Positions 18,250-26,331 of a stretch of 64,000 bases of DNA are shown in pieces. The DNA comes from Actinomadura sp. J1-007 (GTDB lineage: Bacteria; Actinomycetota; Actinomycetes; Streptosporangiales; Streptosporangiaceae), in assembly GCF_009793335.1 (NCBI RefSeq), contig NZ_WING01000001.1, positions 2,480,001 to 2,544,000 on the forward strand, read 5' to 3'. The first letter of the stretch is position 1. Every line of letters begins with the position of its first letter. Under the pieces are notes generated by a model that ran no database searches, had not been told where the DNA came from, and was given only the letters and a program-made list of their open reading frames with translations. Both the position numbers and the translations under genes were made by a program.

Positions 18250-18440
18250 CCGTCGATCGCCGAGTCCGTGCAGACGAGAAGCACGGAGCCGGGAGCGGCC
18301 ACCACCGCGAGGTTTCCTTCCCATGGCCTCGCGCGCCCGGGGGCCGCGGCATCCGAGACATCCCACGGCGGGACCGCCCGCCCGGGGTGACGGCTGCCCG
18401 GCAGGCACCACCAGCGAGGTCAGGAGTCGTCCTGCATACC
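18250..18440 (+). ncRNA. Candidate ydaO-type c-di-AMP riboswitch
   Basis: Upstream of a cell-wall hydrolase gene. GCCGAGTCC (18259) is followed by a short GTGC/GCAC hairpin and GGAGCCGGGAG, the conserved 5' core of ydaO-yuaA RNAs. Later come CCGGGGTGACGGC (near GGGGUGAAUCGGC of the consensus) and GGCAGGC. In actinobacteria these riboswitches typically control resuscitation factors and NlpC/P60 hydrolases and turn expression off when c-di-AMP binds, which fits this neighbour. The 3' boundary is approximate; a covariance-model scan would settle it. Confidence 0.55.
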
Positions 18441-18451
18441 CCCGAACCCCC

Positions 18452-19015
18452 TTGAAGACCGGCAGGTTCCGCACGTCGCTCGCGGGCGGCGCCGCCGCCG
18501 CGACGGCGGTCACGCTCGGAGCCACGCTCCTCTCCGCCGCACCGGCGAACGCGGCCGCGCCGGCGCGCGTCGCGACGGCCCCGCAGACGGCGAGCATCGC
18601 GAACGCGGCGTACGCCGCCCGCGTCTCCAAGGCACGCAAGGCCCGGCAGAAGAAGCGCGCCGCGTACGCGGTGAAGTACGCCTACAAGCAGATCGGCGAC
18701 CGCTACCGCTACGGCGGCACGGGCCCGAGCTCGTGGGACTGCTCGGGACTGGCCGGAGGATCGTGGCGCAAGGCGGGCGTGAAGCTGCCCCGGACCACCC
18801 AGCAGATCTACCGCAAGGTCAAGTACAAGGTGTCGTGGAAGGGCGCCGTGAAGGGCGACCTGCTCTTCTTCTACTCCGGCAAGAGCCACATGGGCATCTA
18901 CGTCGGGCACGGCTACATGATCCACGCGCCCAGCTCCGGCAAGCGCGTCAAGAAGATCAAGCTCAACCGCTACTACAAGCGCAACTTCAGCGGCGCCGTC
19001 CGCCCCGGCTACTAA
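18452..19015 (+). CDS. Secreted NlpC/P60 (C40) cell-wall hydrolase
   Basis: About 187 residues if TTG 18452 is used; the ribosome site is unclear and the frame is open upstream through the riboswitch. It has a signal peptide (FRTSLAGGAAAATAVTLGAT then LLSAAPANAAA), a basic linker (RKARQKKRAAYAVKYAY), and a C40 peptidase domain with Cys in SSWDCSGLAGGSW, His in GKSHMGIYVGHGYMIHAP, and GDLLFFYS. Such enzymes cleave D-Glu-diaminopimelate bonds in peptidoglycan stems and act in growth or resuscitation. Likely controlled by the upstream riboswitch; a strong hairpin follows the stop. Confidence 0.86.
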   Translation: MKTGRFRTSLAGGAAAATAVTLGATLLSAAPANAAAPARVATAPQTASIANAAYAARVSKARKARQKKRAAYAVKYAYKQIGDRYRYGGTGPSSWDCSGLAGGSWRKAGVKLPRTTQQIYRKVKYKVSWKGAVKGDLLFFYSGKSHMGIYVGHGYMIHAPSSGKRVKKIKLNRYYKRNFSGAVRPGY

Positions 19016-19024
19016 GCGCACCCC

Positions 19025-19061
19025 GAAGGCCCCGCCCGTCACCTGACGGCGCGGGGCCTTC
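19025..19061 (+). terminator. Hairpin terminator after the NlpC/P60 gene
   Basis: An 11-bp stem (GAAGGCCCCGC / GCGGGGCCTTC) encloses a second 5-bp stem (CCGTC / GACGG), 10 bp after the stop codon. Confidence 0.75.
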
Positions 19062-19175
19062 GTCGTCTCCCCGAACGAGCGCGCCGCCGGCGGACCGGAT
19101 CCCCGTTCGAGCCGTGCGCCCCGCCCCTGATGGCGCGGGGACGTCGTCGCCGGGCTCGTACGACAATGGGACGCG

Positions 19176-20105
19176 ATGACCTCATCAGACCCCTGCTCCC
19201 GTTCTGAGCGGGCTCGCGCGTCGCTGCTCGGCCTCGCCGTCGGCGACGCGCTCGGCTCGCAGTTCTTCGTTCCCGCCAACCGCGCCGCGTTCGACGCGCG
19301 GACACCGCCGCCCGCGCCGCCCGGCCGTCCCTGGCAGTGGACGGACGACACCGAGATGGCGGCGTCCGTCCACCTCGTCCTGACCCGCCACGGGGCGATC
19401 GACCAGGACGCGCTCGCCGCGAGCTTCGCCGAACGGCACGACTTCGACCGCGGCTACGGGCCGGGCACGGGCCGGCTGCTGCGGCTCGTCCGCGAGGGCG
19501 GCGACTGGCGGACGCTCGCCCGCGAGTCGTTCGGCGGGCAGGGCTCCTGGGGGAACGGCGCGGCGATGCGGGTCGCGCCGCTCGGCGCCTGGTACGCCGG
19601 CGAACCGGCCGAGGCCGCCCGGCAGGCCGCGCTGTCGGCGGAGGTCACCCACCCGCATCCGGACGCCGTCGCGGGCGCGGTGGCCGTCGCGGTCGCCGCC
19701 GCGATCGCGCCCGCGCGTCCGGCCCCCGGGCCGTTCCTGGACGAGGTGCTGCGGCACGTCGGGCCCGGCAGGGTCCGCGACGGGATCGGTGAGGCGCGGC
19801 GGCTGCTGACGGTCGGCGACCCGGCGACGGCCGCCGCCGTCCTCGGCAACGGCCGCCAGGTCGCCGCGCACGACACGGTGCCGTTCACGCTGTGGGTGGC
19901 CGCGCGCGTCCGGGACGACTACGAGCGGGCCTTCTGGACGACCGCGGCGGCGGGAGGCGACATCGACACGACGTGCGCGATCGTCGGCGGCATCGTCGCC
20001 GCGACCGCCCCGCCGCCCGCGTCCTGGCTGGCCGCGACCGAACCCCTGCCCGCGTGGGCCGCTACCGGCCCGGCGGGAGGTGGCGGGCGAGGAACGCTTC
20101 GGTGA
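19176..20105 (+). CDS. ADP-ribosylglycohydrolase family protein
   Basis: 309 residues of the DraG/ARH fold: ASLLGLAVGDALGSQF, metal-binding WTDDTEMA, SWGNGAAMRVAPLG, and the C-terminal metal site TAAAGGDIDTTCAIVGGI. Family members remove ADP-ribose from proteins or small molecules using two Mg ions; the substrate is unknown here. Its 3' end overlaps the 3' end of the convergent hydrolase gene by 44 bp. Confidence 0.9.
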   Translation: MTSSDPCSRSERARASLLGLAVGDALGSQFFVPANRAAFDARTPPPAPPGRPWQWTDDTEMAASVHLVLTRHGAIDQDALAASFAERHDFDRGYGPGTGRLLRLVREGGDWRTLARESFGGQGSWGNGAAMRVAPLGAWYAGEPAEAARQAALSAEVTHPHPDAVAGAVAVAVAAAIAPARPAPGPFLDEVLRHVGPGRVRDGIGEARRLLTVGDPATAAAVLGNGRQVAAHDTVPFTLWVAARVRDDYERAFWTTAAAGGDIDTTCAIVGGIVAATAPPPASWLAATEPLPAWAATGPAGGGGRGTLR

Positions 20106-20781
20106 GCGCCCACGCGCGGCGCGCCGGGTCGGGCTGGTGGAAGATCGGCGACTCGCGGTTGTGGAACGCGTGCCCGCCGTCCTCCTGGACGTGGATCTCG
20201 ATGTCGTCGCGGCCCTCGACGGCCTTCTCGACCTCCGCGACCTGCTCGCGCGGGATGAACTGGTCCGAGCCGCCGAAATGGAACTGGAGGGGGCCCTCGA
20301 TCCGTTCGAGCAGTTCGAGCCGGCCCGGCACGCCGGAGCCGTAGAACGACACGACCGCGTCCAGGCCGTCCGTCCGCGCGGCGAGCTCGTACGCCAGCCA
20401 GCCGCCGAGGCAGAACCCGAGCGCGCCGACGCCGCCGGCCACCTCCGGGAGGGCCGCCAGCTCGGCGAGCGACGCCTCCAGGTCGTCCACGCCCTTCTCG
20501 CTGTCGAACCGCGCCACCACGTCCATCGACCGCTTGACCGCGTCCTCGTCGCCGCCGGGCGACCAGCCGGGTTCGACCCGCCAGAACAGGTCGGGCGCGG
20601 CCACCACGTACCCGAGCGCCGCCAGGTCCTCGGCGACGGACCTGATGTAGGCGCCCACCCCGAAGATCTCCTGGACCAGCAGGACCCCCGGGCCACGCCC
20701 GGCGTCCGGCGTCCAGACGTGCAGGTCGAACGTGCCGTCCGGCACCGTCACGGCGCCGGTCCTCTTCGTCGTCATCCTCAT
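20062..20781 (-). CDS. Dienelactone hydrolase family protein
   Basis: 239 residues (ATG 20781; ATG 20775 also possible). An alpha/beta hydrolase with the Cys nucleophile motif GALGFCLGGW, acid Asp in FGGSDQFIP and His in DGGHAFHN, the catalytic triad of dienelactone hydrolases. These open lactones in aromatic degradation, though many act as general esterases. It overlaps the stop of the upstream thioesterase gene, so the two form an operon. Confidence 0.88.
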   Translation of the reverse strand: MRMTTKRTGAVTVPDGTFDLHVWTPDAGRGPGVLLVQEIFGVGAYIRSVAEDLAALGYVVAAPDLFWRVEPGWSPGGDEDAVKRSMDVVARFDSEKGVDDLEASLAELAALPEVAGGVGALGFCLGGWLAYELAARTDGLDAVVSFYGSGVPGRLELLERIEGPLQFHFGGSDQFIPREQVAEVEKAVEGRDDIEIHVQEDGGHAFHNRESPIFHQPDPARRAWALTEAFLARHLPPGR

Positions 20782-21206
20782 CCCATGATCGCGTAGACGG
20801 TGGTGGCGTGCGCGGCGGGCTCGGTCTCCCCGTCGGCCGTCATCGTGACGTCGGCGAACGCCAGCGTCCGCCCGAGCTTGGTGATCCGTACCGCGACGAG
20901 CACGTCCCGGTCCCTCACCGGCCGCTGGAACGTCGTGTTCAGCTGGACGGTGGTCATGGGCGTGAAACCGCCCTTGGCGCCCGACACCGCGATCACCGTC
21001 GCCGTGTCGGCCGCAGCCATCAGCGCCTGCCCGGACAGCCCGCCGCCCTCCCTGGCGAGCCGCCGCGACCACGGCAGGCGCAGCGTCGCGTGCCCGTTCC
21101 CCACCTCCTCGACGGTCAGGCCGAGTTCCAGCACCCAGGGCGCGAAGTTGTCGCGCAGGATCTTGTCGCCGTCCGCGGGCTTCAACGTCACCCCGACATG
21201 ATGCAC
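20778..21206 (-). CDS. PaaI-type hotdog thioesterase
   Basis: About 142 residues from GTG 21206. Hotdog fold with LRLPWSRRLAREGGGLSGQALMAAADTA (the helix of PaaI/YbgC enzymes), TTVQLNTTFQRPV and DVTMTADG. It likely hydrolyses acyl- or aryl-CoA thioesters. Its start is within a few bases of the divergent P450 start, leaving almost no separate promoter space. It is translationally coupled to the hydrolase gene downstream. Confidence 0.82.
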   Translation of the reverse strand: MHHVGVTLKPADGDKILRDNFAPWVLELGLTVEEVGNGHATLRLPWSRRLAREGGGLSGQALMAAADTATVIAVSGAKGGFTPMTTVQLNTTFQRPVRDRDVLVAVRITKLGRTLAFADVTMTADGETEPAAHATTVYAIMG

Positions 21207-21215
21207 GCTGAAGCC

Positions 21216-22496
21216 ATGCGTGAGGAGATCTTCCTTCCGGCCACGTACGCCTCGGGCGTCCCGTACGAGACGTTCCGCCGCCTGCGCGCCGAGACCCCGG
21301 TCGCCTGGATTCCCGAACCGCCCGTCGGGAACTGGCCGTCCGGCCCCGGCTACTGGGCCGTCTTCCGGCACGCCGATGTGAAGCACGTCCTGCGTTCTCC
21401 GGGCGACTTCTCGTCCCATCTCGGCGCCACCCAGATCCGCGACCCGGACACGCCGGAAGACCTCGAATCCGTACGGGCGATGATGCTCAACCAGGACCCG
21501 CCCGACCATTCCCGCCTCCGCCGCATCGTCGCCGCCGCGTTCACGCCACGCGCCATTCGCGCACTGGAGGCGACCATCGAAGAACGCGCCCGCGCCCTGA
21601 TTGCATCAGCCCTCCGCCAAGGCGAAGTCGATTTCGTAGAGGTGGCCGCCGACCTTCCCGTATGGACGTTGGCGCACATCATGGGAGTCCCGGATTCCGA
21701 CCGCCGCCTCCTCTACGACTGGGCGTCCCGCGTCATCGGCTATCAGGACGACGAATACGCGGGCCTCTCAACGGCCGACCTCGATTCCCTGAGCCCCATG
21801 GCCCGCGAGGCGGCGACACAACGGCCCGAGTCGTTCCAGCACCCGGACGGCCGCCCGGTCAACCCGCGCTCCCGCGCCGCGCTGGCCGACATGTTCGCGT
21901 ACGCCCACGCCCTGGCCGCCGCCAAAACCCGCGACCCCGGCGACGACGTCATGTCCCGCATGCTCGCCGGCGGCCTGACCCGCGACGAGTTCGAGCAGAT
22001 GTTCTTCCTCTTCGCCGTGGCCGGAAACGAAACGCTCCGCAACGGAATCCCCGGCGGCCTCCTGACACTTCTCCAACACCCCGCCGCTTTCGAACGCCTC
22101 CGCGACGACCCGTCCCTCCTCCCATCGGCTATAGAAGAGATGCTCCGCTTCTGGCCCCCGGTCATGGACTTCCGCCGTACGGCCACCCGAGACGTTCAAC
22201 TAGGCGACCAGCACATAACCCGAGGCCAAAAAGTAGTCGTCTACCACGCCTCGGCCAACCGCGACGAAACGGTATTCCCCCACCCCGACCACTTCGACAT
22301 CACCCGCACGCCCAACGACCACGTCAGTTTCGGCTTCGGACCGCACTTCTGCCTCGGCGCCCACCTCGCCCGCACCCAGATGCGTGCCGTTTTCAGCGAA
22401 CTCCTACCGCTCACCATCAAGCAGACCGGCGAGGCCGACCGCCTGGCGTCCAACTTCCAGAACGGCCTCAAACACCTGCCTGTCAGCCTCACCTGA
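21216..22496 (+). CDS. Cytochrome P450 (CYP124/125/142-like)
   Basis: About 426 residues from ATG 21216 (MREEIFLPATYASG); ATGs at 21198 and 21201 are possible but overlap the divergent gene. It has the I-helix AVAGNETLRNG, in which the usual Thr-dyad AG-x-D/E-T reads AGNET as in actinobacterial sterol/methyl-branched-lipid hydroxylases, ExxR in EEMLR, and the haem motif FGFGPHFCLGAHLAR with the axial Cys. By similarity it may omega-hydroxylate a sterol or branched lipid; substrate is inferred. It is followed 12 bp later by the TenA gene. Confidence 0.88.
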   Translation: MREEIFLPATYASGVPYETFRRLRAETPVAWIPEPPVGNWPSGPGYWAVFRHADVKHVLRSPGDFSSHLGATQIRDPDTPEDLESVRAMMLNQDPPDHSRLRRIVAAAFTPRAIRALEATIEERARALIASALRQGEVDFVEVAADLPVWTLAHIMGVPDSDRRLLYDWASRVIGYQDDEYAGLSTADLDSLSPMAREAATQRPESFQHPDGRPVNPRSRAALADMFAYAHALAAAKTRDPGDDVMSRMLAGGLTRDEFEQMFFLFAVAGNETLRNGIPGGLLTLLQHPAAFERLRDDPSLLPSAIEEMLRFWPPVMDFRRTATRDVQLGDQHITRGQKVVVYHASANRDETVFPHPDHFDITRTPNDHVSFGFGPHFCLGAHLARTQMRAVFSELLPLTIKQTGEADRLASNFQNGLKHLPVSLT

Positions 22497-22508
22497 GAGA
22501 CTTCCCCC

Positions 22509-23150
22509 GTGCACTTCACCACGTCCCTCTGGGAGGCCGGGTCCGAGATCTACGAACGGATCCGGATCCACCCGTTCCTCCAGGAACTCGCCTCCGGCGA
22601 CCTCGACCGCGCCTCGTTCCGCCACTACATCGTCCAGGACGGCCACTACCTCAAGCAGTACGCCCGTACCCTGGCGGTCCTCGCGGCGAAGGCCCCCGAC
22701 GACACCACCCTCTTCGCCTCGCACGCCGCCAACGCCATCGCCGTTGAGCAGTCCCTCCACGCCGGCTTCCTCGACGACCTCGACGGCACCGACGCGCCCC
22801 CGTCCCCCACCACGGCCGCCTACAGCGACTTCCTTCTCGCAACGGCCCACAACGCCTCGTTCGCCGAGGGCCTGGCCGCCGTCCTCCCCTGCTACTGGAT
22901 CTACGCCCGCGTCGGCGAGGAGCTCCTCTCCACCTCCTCCCCCGACCCCCTCTACGCACGCTGGATCGCCACCTACGGCGGCCCGGAGTTCAAGCAGATG
23001 GTCAACGACGTCCTAGCCGTCACCGACCGCCACGCCGCCACCCTCTCCCCCGCCGCCCAAGACGGCATGCGCGCGGCCTACCTGACCGCCGCCCGCTACG
23101 AGTGGATGTTCTGGGACGCCGCGTACAACCAGGAGACCTGGCCCTTCTAA
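22509..23150 (+). CDS. TenA/thiaminase-II family protein
   Basis: 213 residues from GTG 22509. All-helical TenA fold: LWEAGSEIYERIRIHPFLQELASG, FRHYIVQDGHYLKQYAR, the catalytic Cys in AAVLPCYWIYARVG (Cys128), and ARYEWMFWDAAYNQETWPF with the conserved Glu. Class TenA_C enzymes hydrolyse aminopyrimidines for thiamine salvage. No thiamine gene is adjacent; it is probably cotranscribed with the P450. Confidence 0.88.
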   Translation: MHFTTSLWEAGSEIYERIRIHPFLQELASGDLDRASFRHYIVQDGHYLKQYARTLAVLAAKAPDDTTLFASHAANAIAVEQSLHAGFLDDLDGTDAPPSPTTAAYSDFLLATAHNASFAEGLAAVLPCYWIYARVGEELLSTSSPDPLYARWIATYGGPEFKQMVNDVLAVTDRHAATLSPAAQDGMRAAYLTAARYEWMFWDAAYNQETWPF

Positions 23151-23350
23151 CCGCCGAACACCCGCCGAGCGGCCTCCAGGGGCCCCACACGCCCGGTCTC
23201 ATCAGCCAGCAGATGAAGGACGCGCTCCTCGTTCCCCGGCTCAGGCCGGGGATACCGGCGCACCGGGTCAGGCGGCCCAGGCTCACGCGGCGCGGCGAAC
23301 TCCGGACTGCGATGCCAACGGGGCCGGCGGACTGCGAGAGTACGGATCAT
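23147..23350 (-). CDS. Possible small hypothetical protein
   Basis: A 67-residue frame (MIRTLAVRRPRWHRSPEFAA...) converges on the TenA gene. The C-terminal half (NEERVLHLLADETGRVGPLE) looks like a plausible helix pair. No family is recognised and coding status is uncertain. The remaining bases to the tRNA (23351-23581) show nothing. Confidence 0.3.
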   Translation of the reverse strand: MIRTLAVRRPRWHRSPEFAAPREPGPPDPVRRYPRPEPGNEERVLHLLADETGRVGPLEAARRVFGG

Positions 23351-23581
23351 GTAGGAAGTCTGCCCATCTGAGCCGCCCCACTAAAGTGACCGGGTTTCGG
23401 ACACCCCCACCCCGCCTTCCGGAACCCCCGCCCCCAGGGGACTACCGAGGTGCGTCGATCCAAACGGCCCTCTAGACTCGTTGCCGAGCCTCGGCGTGCT
23501 CGGCCGTCCCAGACCGAGCCCACCAGGAGCCACCGGACCGACCTGCGAAGCCCTCCAGGCCCCGCAGATCGCCAGCACCAA

Positions 23582-23654
23582 GGGTCGTTAGCTCAATTGG
23601 CAGAGCTCCGGACTTTTAATCCGTAGGTTGTGGGTTCGAGTCCCACACGACCCA
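23582..23654 (+). tRNA. tRNA-Lys (anticodon UUU)
   Basis: A full cloverleaf: acceptor GGGTCGT / ACGACCC, D arm GCTCAATTGGCAGAGC, anticodon arm CGGACTTTTAATCCG with anticodon TTT, T arm GTGGGTTCGAGTCCCAC, discriminator A and an encoded CCA at 23655-23657. Its 3' portion is repeated at 29536 and 40589, so it is the integration site of the following elements. Confidence 0.95.
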
Positions 23655-23656
23655 CC
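23608..23656 (+). repeat. att core copy 1 (3' end of tRNA-Lys)
   Basis: 49 bp from CCGGACTTTTAATCCG through CGACCCACC, identical to 29536-29584; the last 41 bp are also identical to 40589-40629. The core runs from the anticodon arm to the tRNA end, as for tyrosine-integrase sites. Confidence 0.85.
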
Positions 23657-24131
23657 ACCAGGGCCTCCACGAAAGCCCCCCGGCCGGTTCCCCTGCCCCA
23701 CCCAATGTTCACTCCACGTTCACCCGCCATTCCACACAGGAACCGGCACCTCCGGCTTCCCCCGCCACCATCCGGGACCGTCCGCCCGTACCGAGAACGC
23801 CCCGCACTAGACATCCGGGGACGGTGCCGACCCGGGCACGATCGACGTGAGCTATCAGGCCAGACCGCCTACAACCGGCTCGGGCGATCGTCGGATGCGG
23901 CGACCAGGATTGCGCACCGGACATGTGACTACGGCCGACCGGGCGTACAGGCTGATCTCGGCCGATCCCTCCTCGAACGCGACCAGCGCACAGCCGACAT
24001 CTTCGTGCCATCGACGCAACAAGCCGCCCCGCGCAACGCCCAGGAAGTGCCGACAAAACCACCAGCCCTATAGGCTCAGCCACGCCAACAACGCATGCCC
24101 GGAACACCGAGCCTCATCAACCATCATCACT
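23655..24131. repeat. tRNA downstream segment, copy 1 (duplicated at 40628-41096)
   Basis: From CCACCAGGGCCTCCACGAAA onward the sequence aligns almost throughout with the segment after the third att copy, with scattered substitutions and short gaps. It ends in an extended CRISPR leader (GACAAAACCACCAGCCCTAT...), also present before array 3. No gene is supported inside. The two copies are diverged, so this is an old duplication or an import from a relative. Confidence 0.75.
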
Positions 24132-24185
24132 AACCAACCGAATGAAAACCCGCACCCACCCTGACAACCCCGCAGGTCAGAAAGT
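24132..24185 (+). promoter_or_regulatory. CRISPR leader-proximal block, array 1
   Basis: 54 bp abutting the first repeat, beginning AACCAACCGAATGAAAAC and ending CAGGTCAGAAAGT. The same block, the same length, stands before arrays 2a, 2b and 3. Confidence 0.75.
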
Positions 24186-24699
24186 ATCGGCCCCGCGCCC
24201 GCGGGGATGGTCCTGGGACGGCGAGGGGACGCCGGCCGCCGCCGTCATCGGCCCCGCGCCCGCGGGATGGTCCGCGGGAACCGCCCCGAAAACCAGCTCG
24301 ACAAGGATCGGCCCCGCGCCCGCGGGGATGGTCCTTGGTAGGGTGCTGGCCATGTTCCCGCCGGATGATCGGCCCCGCGCCCGCGGGATGGTCCGCCTGA
24401 GCCGGGATTCCGCTTTTTTCACTCGGCGTCGGCCCCGCGCCCGCGGGGATGGTCCTGCGTCGGCGCGTGCCGCGCGGGAGTGCGAAACGTCGGCCCCGCG
24501 CCCGCGGGGATGGTCCCCAGATGCCCCGCGAGCTGTGGCACGAGGTGACGTCGGCCCCGCGCCCGCGGGGATGGTCCAGGTGACCGCCGCCCGCGCCGGA
24601 TCCGCGCATTGTCGGCCCCGCGCCCGCGGGGATGGTCCCAACGTGATCAAGCCTGTGTGGGCGGGGATCCGGTCGGCCCCGCGCCCGCGGGGATGGTTT
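24186..24699 (+). CRISPR. CRISPR array 1, type I-E repeat, 9 repeats / 8 spacers
   Basis: Repeats of 28 bp (27 bp in copies 2 and 4, which lack one G) start at 24186, 24247, 24307, 24368, 24428, 24489, 24550, 24611 and 24672, with 33-nt spacers. The repeat runs GTCGGCCCCGCGCCCGCGG then GGATGGTCC; copies 1-4 begin ATCGG. The ending TCC differs from TTC in the other arrays. Transcription is left to right. The distal end is cut by an IS256-family fragment. No cas gene is adjacent. Confidence 0.95.
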
Positions 24700-24705
24700 T
24701 CCGCA

Positions 24706-25227
24706 TGAGAGAGACCGCAGCATGGCCCCGGCGGCTGTCGAGCGGGCGGACCCGCCAGGTCTCCATCTCCTCCATGACCTTGTCGGTGACCCGTGAGATC
24801 ACATCGCGGGAGACCTGGAGCTGGTAGGTCTCGGCCAAGTGCGCCCGGCTCTCGCCGATGGTCAGGCCCTTGGCATACAGACACGATCGCCTCGTCGAAC
24901 CCCTCGATGCGGCGGGCGTACTTGGGCACGCTGCGGAGTGAACTCGCCCGCCCGGTCCCGCGGCACCTCGATGCGCACCGGCCCGACCTTGGTCGACACC
25001 GTCTTGGCCGAGATGCCATTGCGGTGGTCGCCGGACGGAGCGGCCGGGCGTTCGTGCCGCTCATGGCCCAGATGCTCGGCCGTCTCGGCCTGCAGCCCCG
25101 TCTTGGTGATCCCGGCCGGCAACCCGTCCGACCAGCACACCCCCTCGGCCCTGGCCTCCCCGATTAGCTCGGCCGCGAGCCGGACCTCCGGCCCACCCTG
25201 CAACCCGTCCGCATCATGGTTGGTCAC
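24706..25227 (-). pseudogene. IS256-family (mutator-type) transposase, N-terminal fragment
   Basis: Minus-strand frames give the N-terminal half of an IS256-family transposase in pieces: ETAEHLGHERHERPAAPSG, SAKTVSTKVGPVRIEVPRDR, IEGFDEAIVS, then MAETYQLQVSRDVISRVTDK and MEEMETWRVRPLD. Frame changes interrupt it, and the whole DDE catalytic half is missing, replaced at 24700 by the end of CRISPR array 1. A scar of insertion followed by deletion. Confidence 0.75.
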
Positions 25228-25839
25228 AGACGATCCTTCCCGGCCCGGGGCCAGCCCCAGCCATCCGGATCACCACCCCACCCGCACGAAGTTCAGGACA
25301 GTCCTGAGCCCGGAGATTGCTCCTCCATTTCTCGGCGGGATCGTGCGGTCATGATGGACGGTCGCACGCACGTTTCGACCGCGAATGCCGTGTGGGCGCT
25401 GGCTCTGCGCGGCGATCCCGCGCCCGATTCTTCTGTCCGGCGCCATGCCGCCTGCACAGGTCGGTGTCGTTAGACTCCGTTTCGTCCTGAAGGTCGGAGG
25501 ATGTGGTCCGAGGGAGCCCAAGTGGCGAACGGTGATGGGATTCGGCCGGAAACGTCACCTGGCGTGGCCAGTGGGCTGAATTCCGCAAACGGTGGGCTTG
25601 CTCAGGGGCGGCCGAATCCGGTGCCGACCGCGGCGAACGCGGGTGGTCGGTTGGGCGGCGACGCGTCCTCGGGGAGGCTGCTACGCCGTTCAGGAGCGCG
25701 CAGAGGAGCCGTTTCTCGGTGGCGTTGGGGGTGCTCACCAGAGGCCGGCCGTCACGGACGAGGGTTACGGACGAGCCGAGAGGCCCATGGAGCACGGCGG
25801 CAAGGTGGCTTCGGGCACGCTGGATGGGTGTGATGCGGA
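25228..25839. other. Region without a confident gene
   Basis: A 110-residue frame from 25501 (MWSEGAQVANGDGIRP...) begins plausibly but degenerates into Arg-rich low complexity; it may be a broken gene ahead of the WXG100-like gene. Nothing else is supported. Confidence 0.35.
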
Positions 25840-26331
25840 GTGGGTCTGCAACTGCCCGGTGAGCTGATCGGCCTGCTGTCGATGCTCGGTTACACCTGGC
25901 CGGAAGCCGACGAGACCAAGCTGTTCGAGATGGGGTCGGCCTGGGTCGATTTCTCCGGCACCGTCAATGGGATCGTTTCGGAGGCCGGCACCGCCGCGCA
26001 GCAGGTGTGGTCGGGGAACAAGGGCGCGGACATCGACGCGTTCCAGAAGGCGTGGGGCGAGGATGACGCGCCCGTCGCGATCCTGGACGACGCCGCCACC
26101 GGCGCGACGCTCGTCGGGGCGGCGCTGTTCCTGTGCGCGGGCATCGTGCTGGCACTGAAGATCAATGTGATCGTCCAACTGGTCATGCTCGCGATCCAGA
26201 TCGCGCAGGCCATCGCTACCGCCGCGCCCACCTTCGGAGCGTCCCTGGCCGAGATTCCGATCTTCAAAGAGGTCACCGGAATGATCATCGACACGCTGAT
26301 CGACCAGGCCATCGAAGCCCTCCTTGGGTAG
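25840..26331 (+). CDS. WXG100-like / polymorphic-toxin N-terminal helper protein
   Basis: 163 residues from GTG 25840. It closely follows the actinobacterial pattern of N-terminal domains that accompany RHS and other polymorphic toxins: MGLQLPGELIGLLSMLGYTW, FEMGSAWVDFSGTVNGIV, AAQQVWSGNKGADIDAF, then two helical hydrophobic stretches (GAALFLCAGIVLALKINVIV, QLVMLAIQIAQAIATAAP). Such domains are thought to direct ESX/type VII-linked export. Its end overlaps the start of the RHS gene. Confidence 0.75.
   Translation: MGLQLPGELIGLLSMLGYTWPEADETKLFEMGSAWVDFSGTVNGIVSEAGTAAQQVWSGNKGADIDAFQKAWGEDDAPVAILDDAATGATLVGAALFLCAGIVLALKINVIVQLVMLAIQIAQAIATAAPTFGASLAEIPIFKEVTGMIIDTLIDQAIEALLG

Noticed and set aside
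17192..18390. Long plus-strand frames upstream of the riboswitch
   Set aside because: Two overlapping frames, both Arg-rich and low complexity, the second running through the riboswitch; no domain support.
24142..24708. Long frames through CRISPR array 1 (both strands)
   Set aside because: They translate the repeat (APRPRGW, PRARGDG, TIPAGAGP). Multiples of the repeat keep frames open; these are not proteins. The same holds for 41033-42175 and for the frames in 51790-53046 and 52008-53230.
25349..25795. 148-residue minus-strand frame
   Set aside because: Arg/Ser/Pro-rich low-complexity translation, no domain and no ribosome site.
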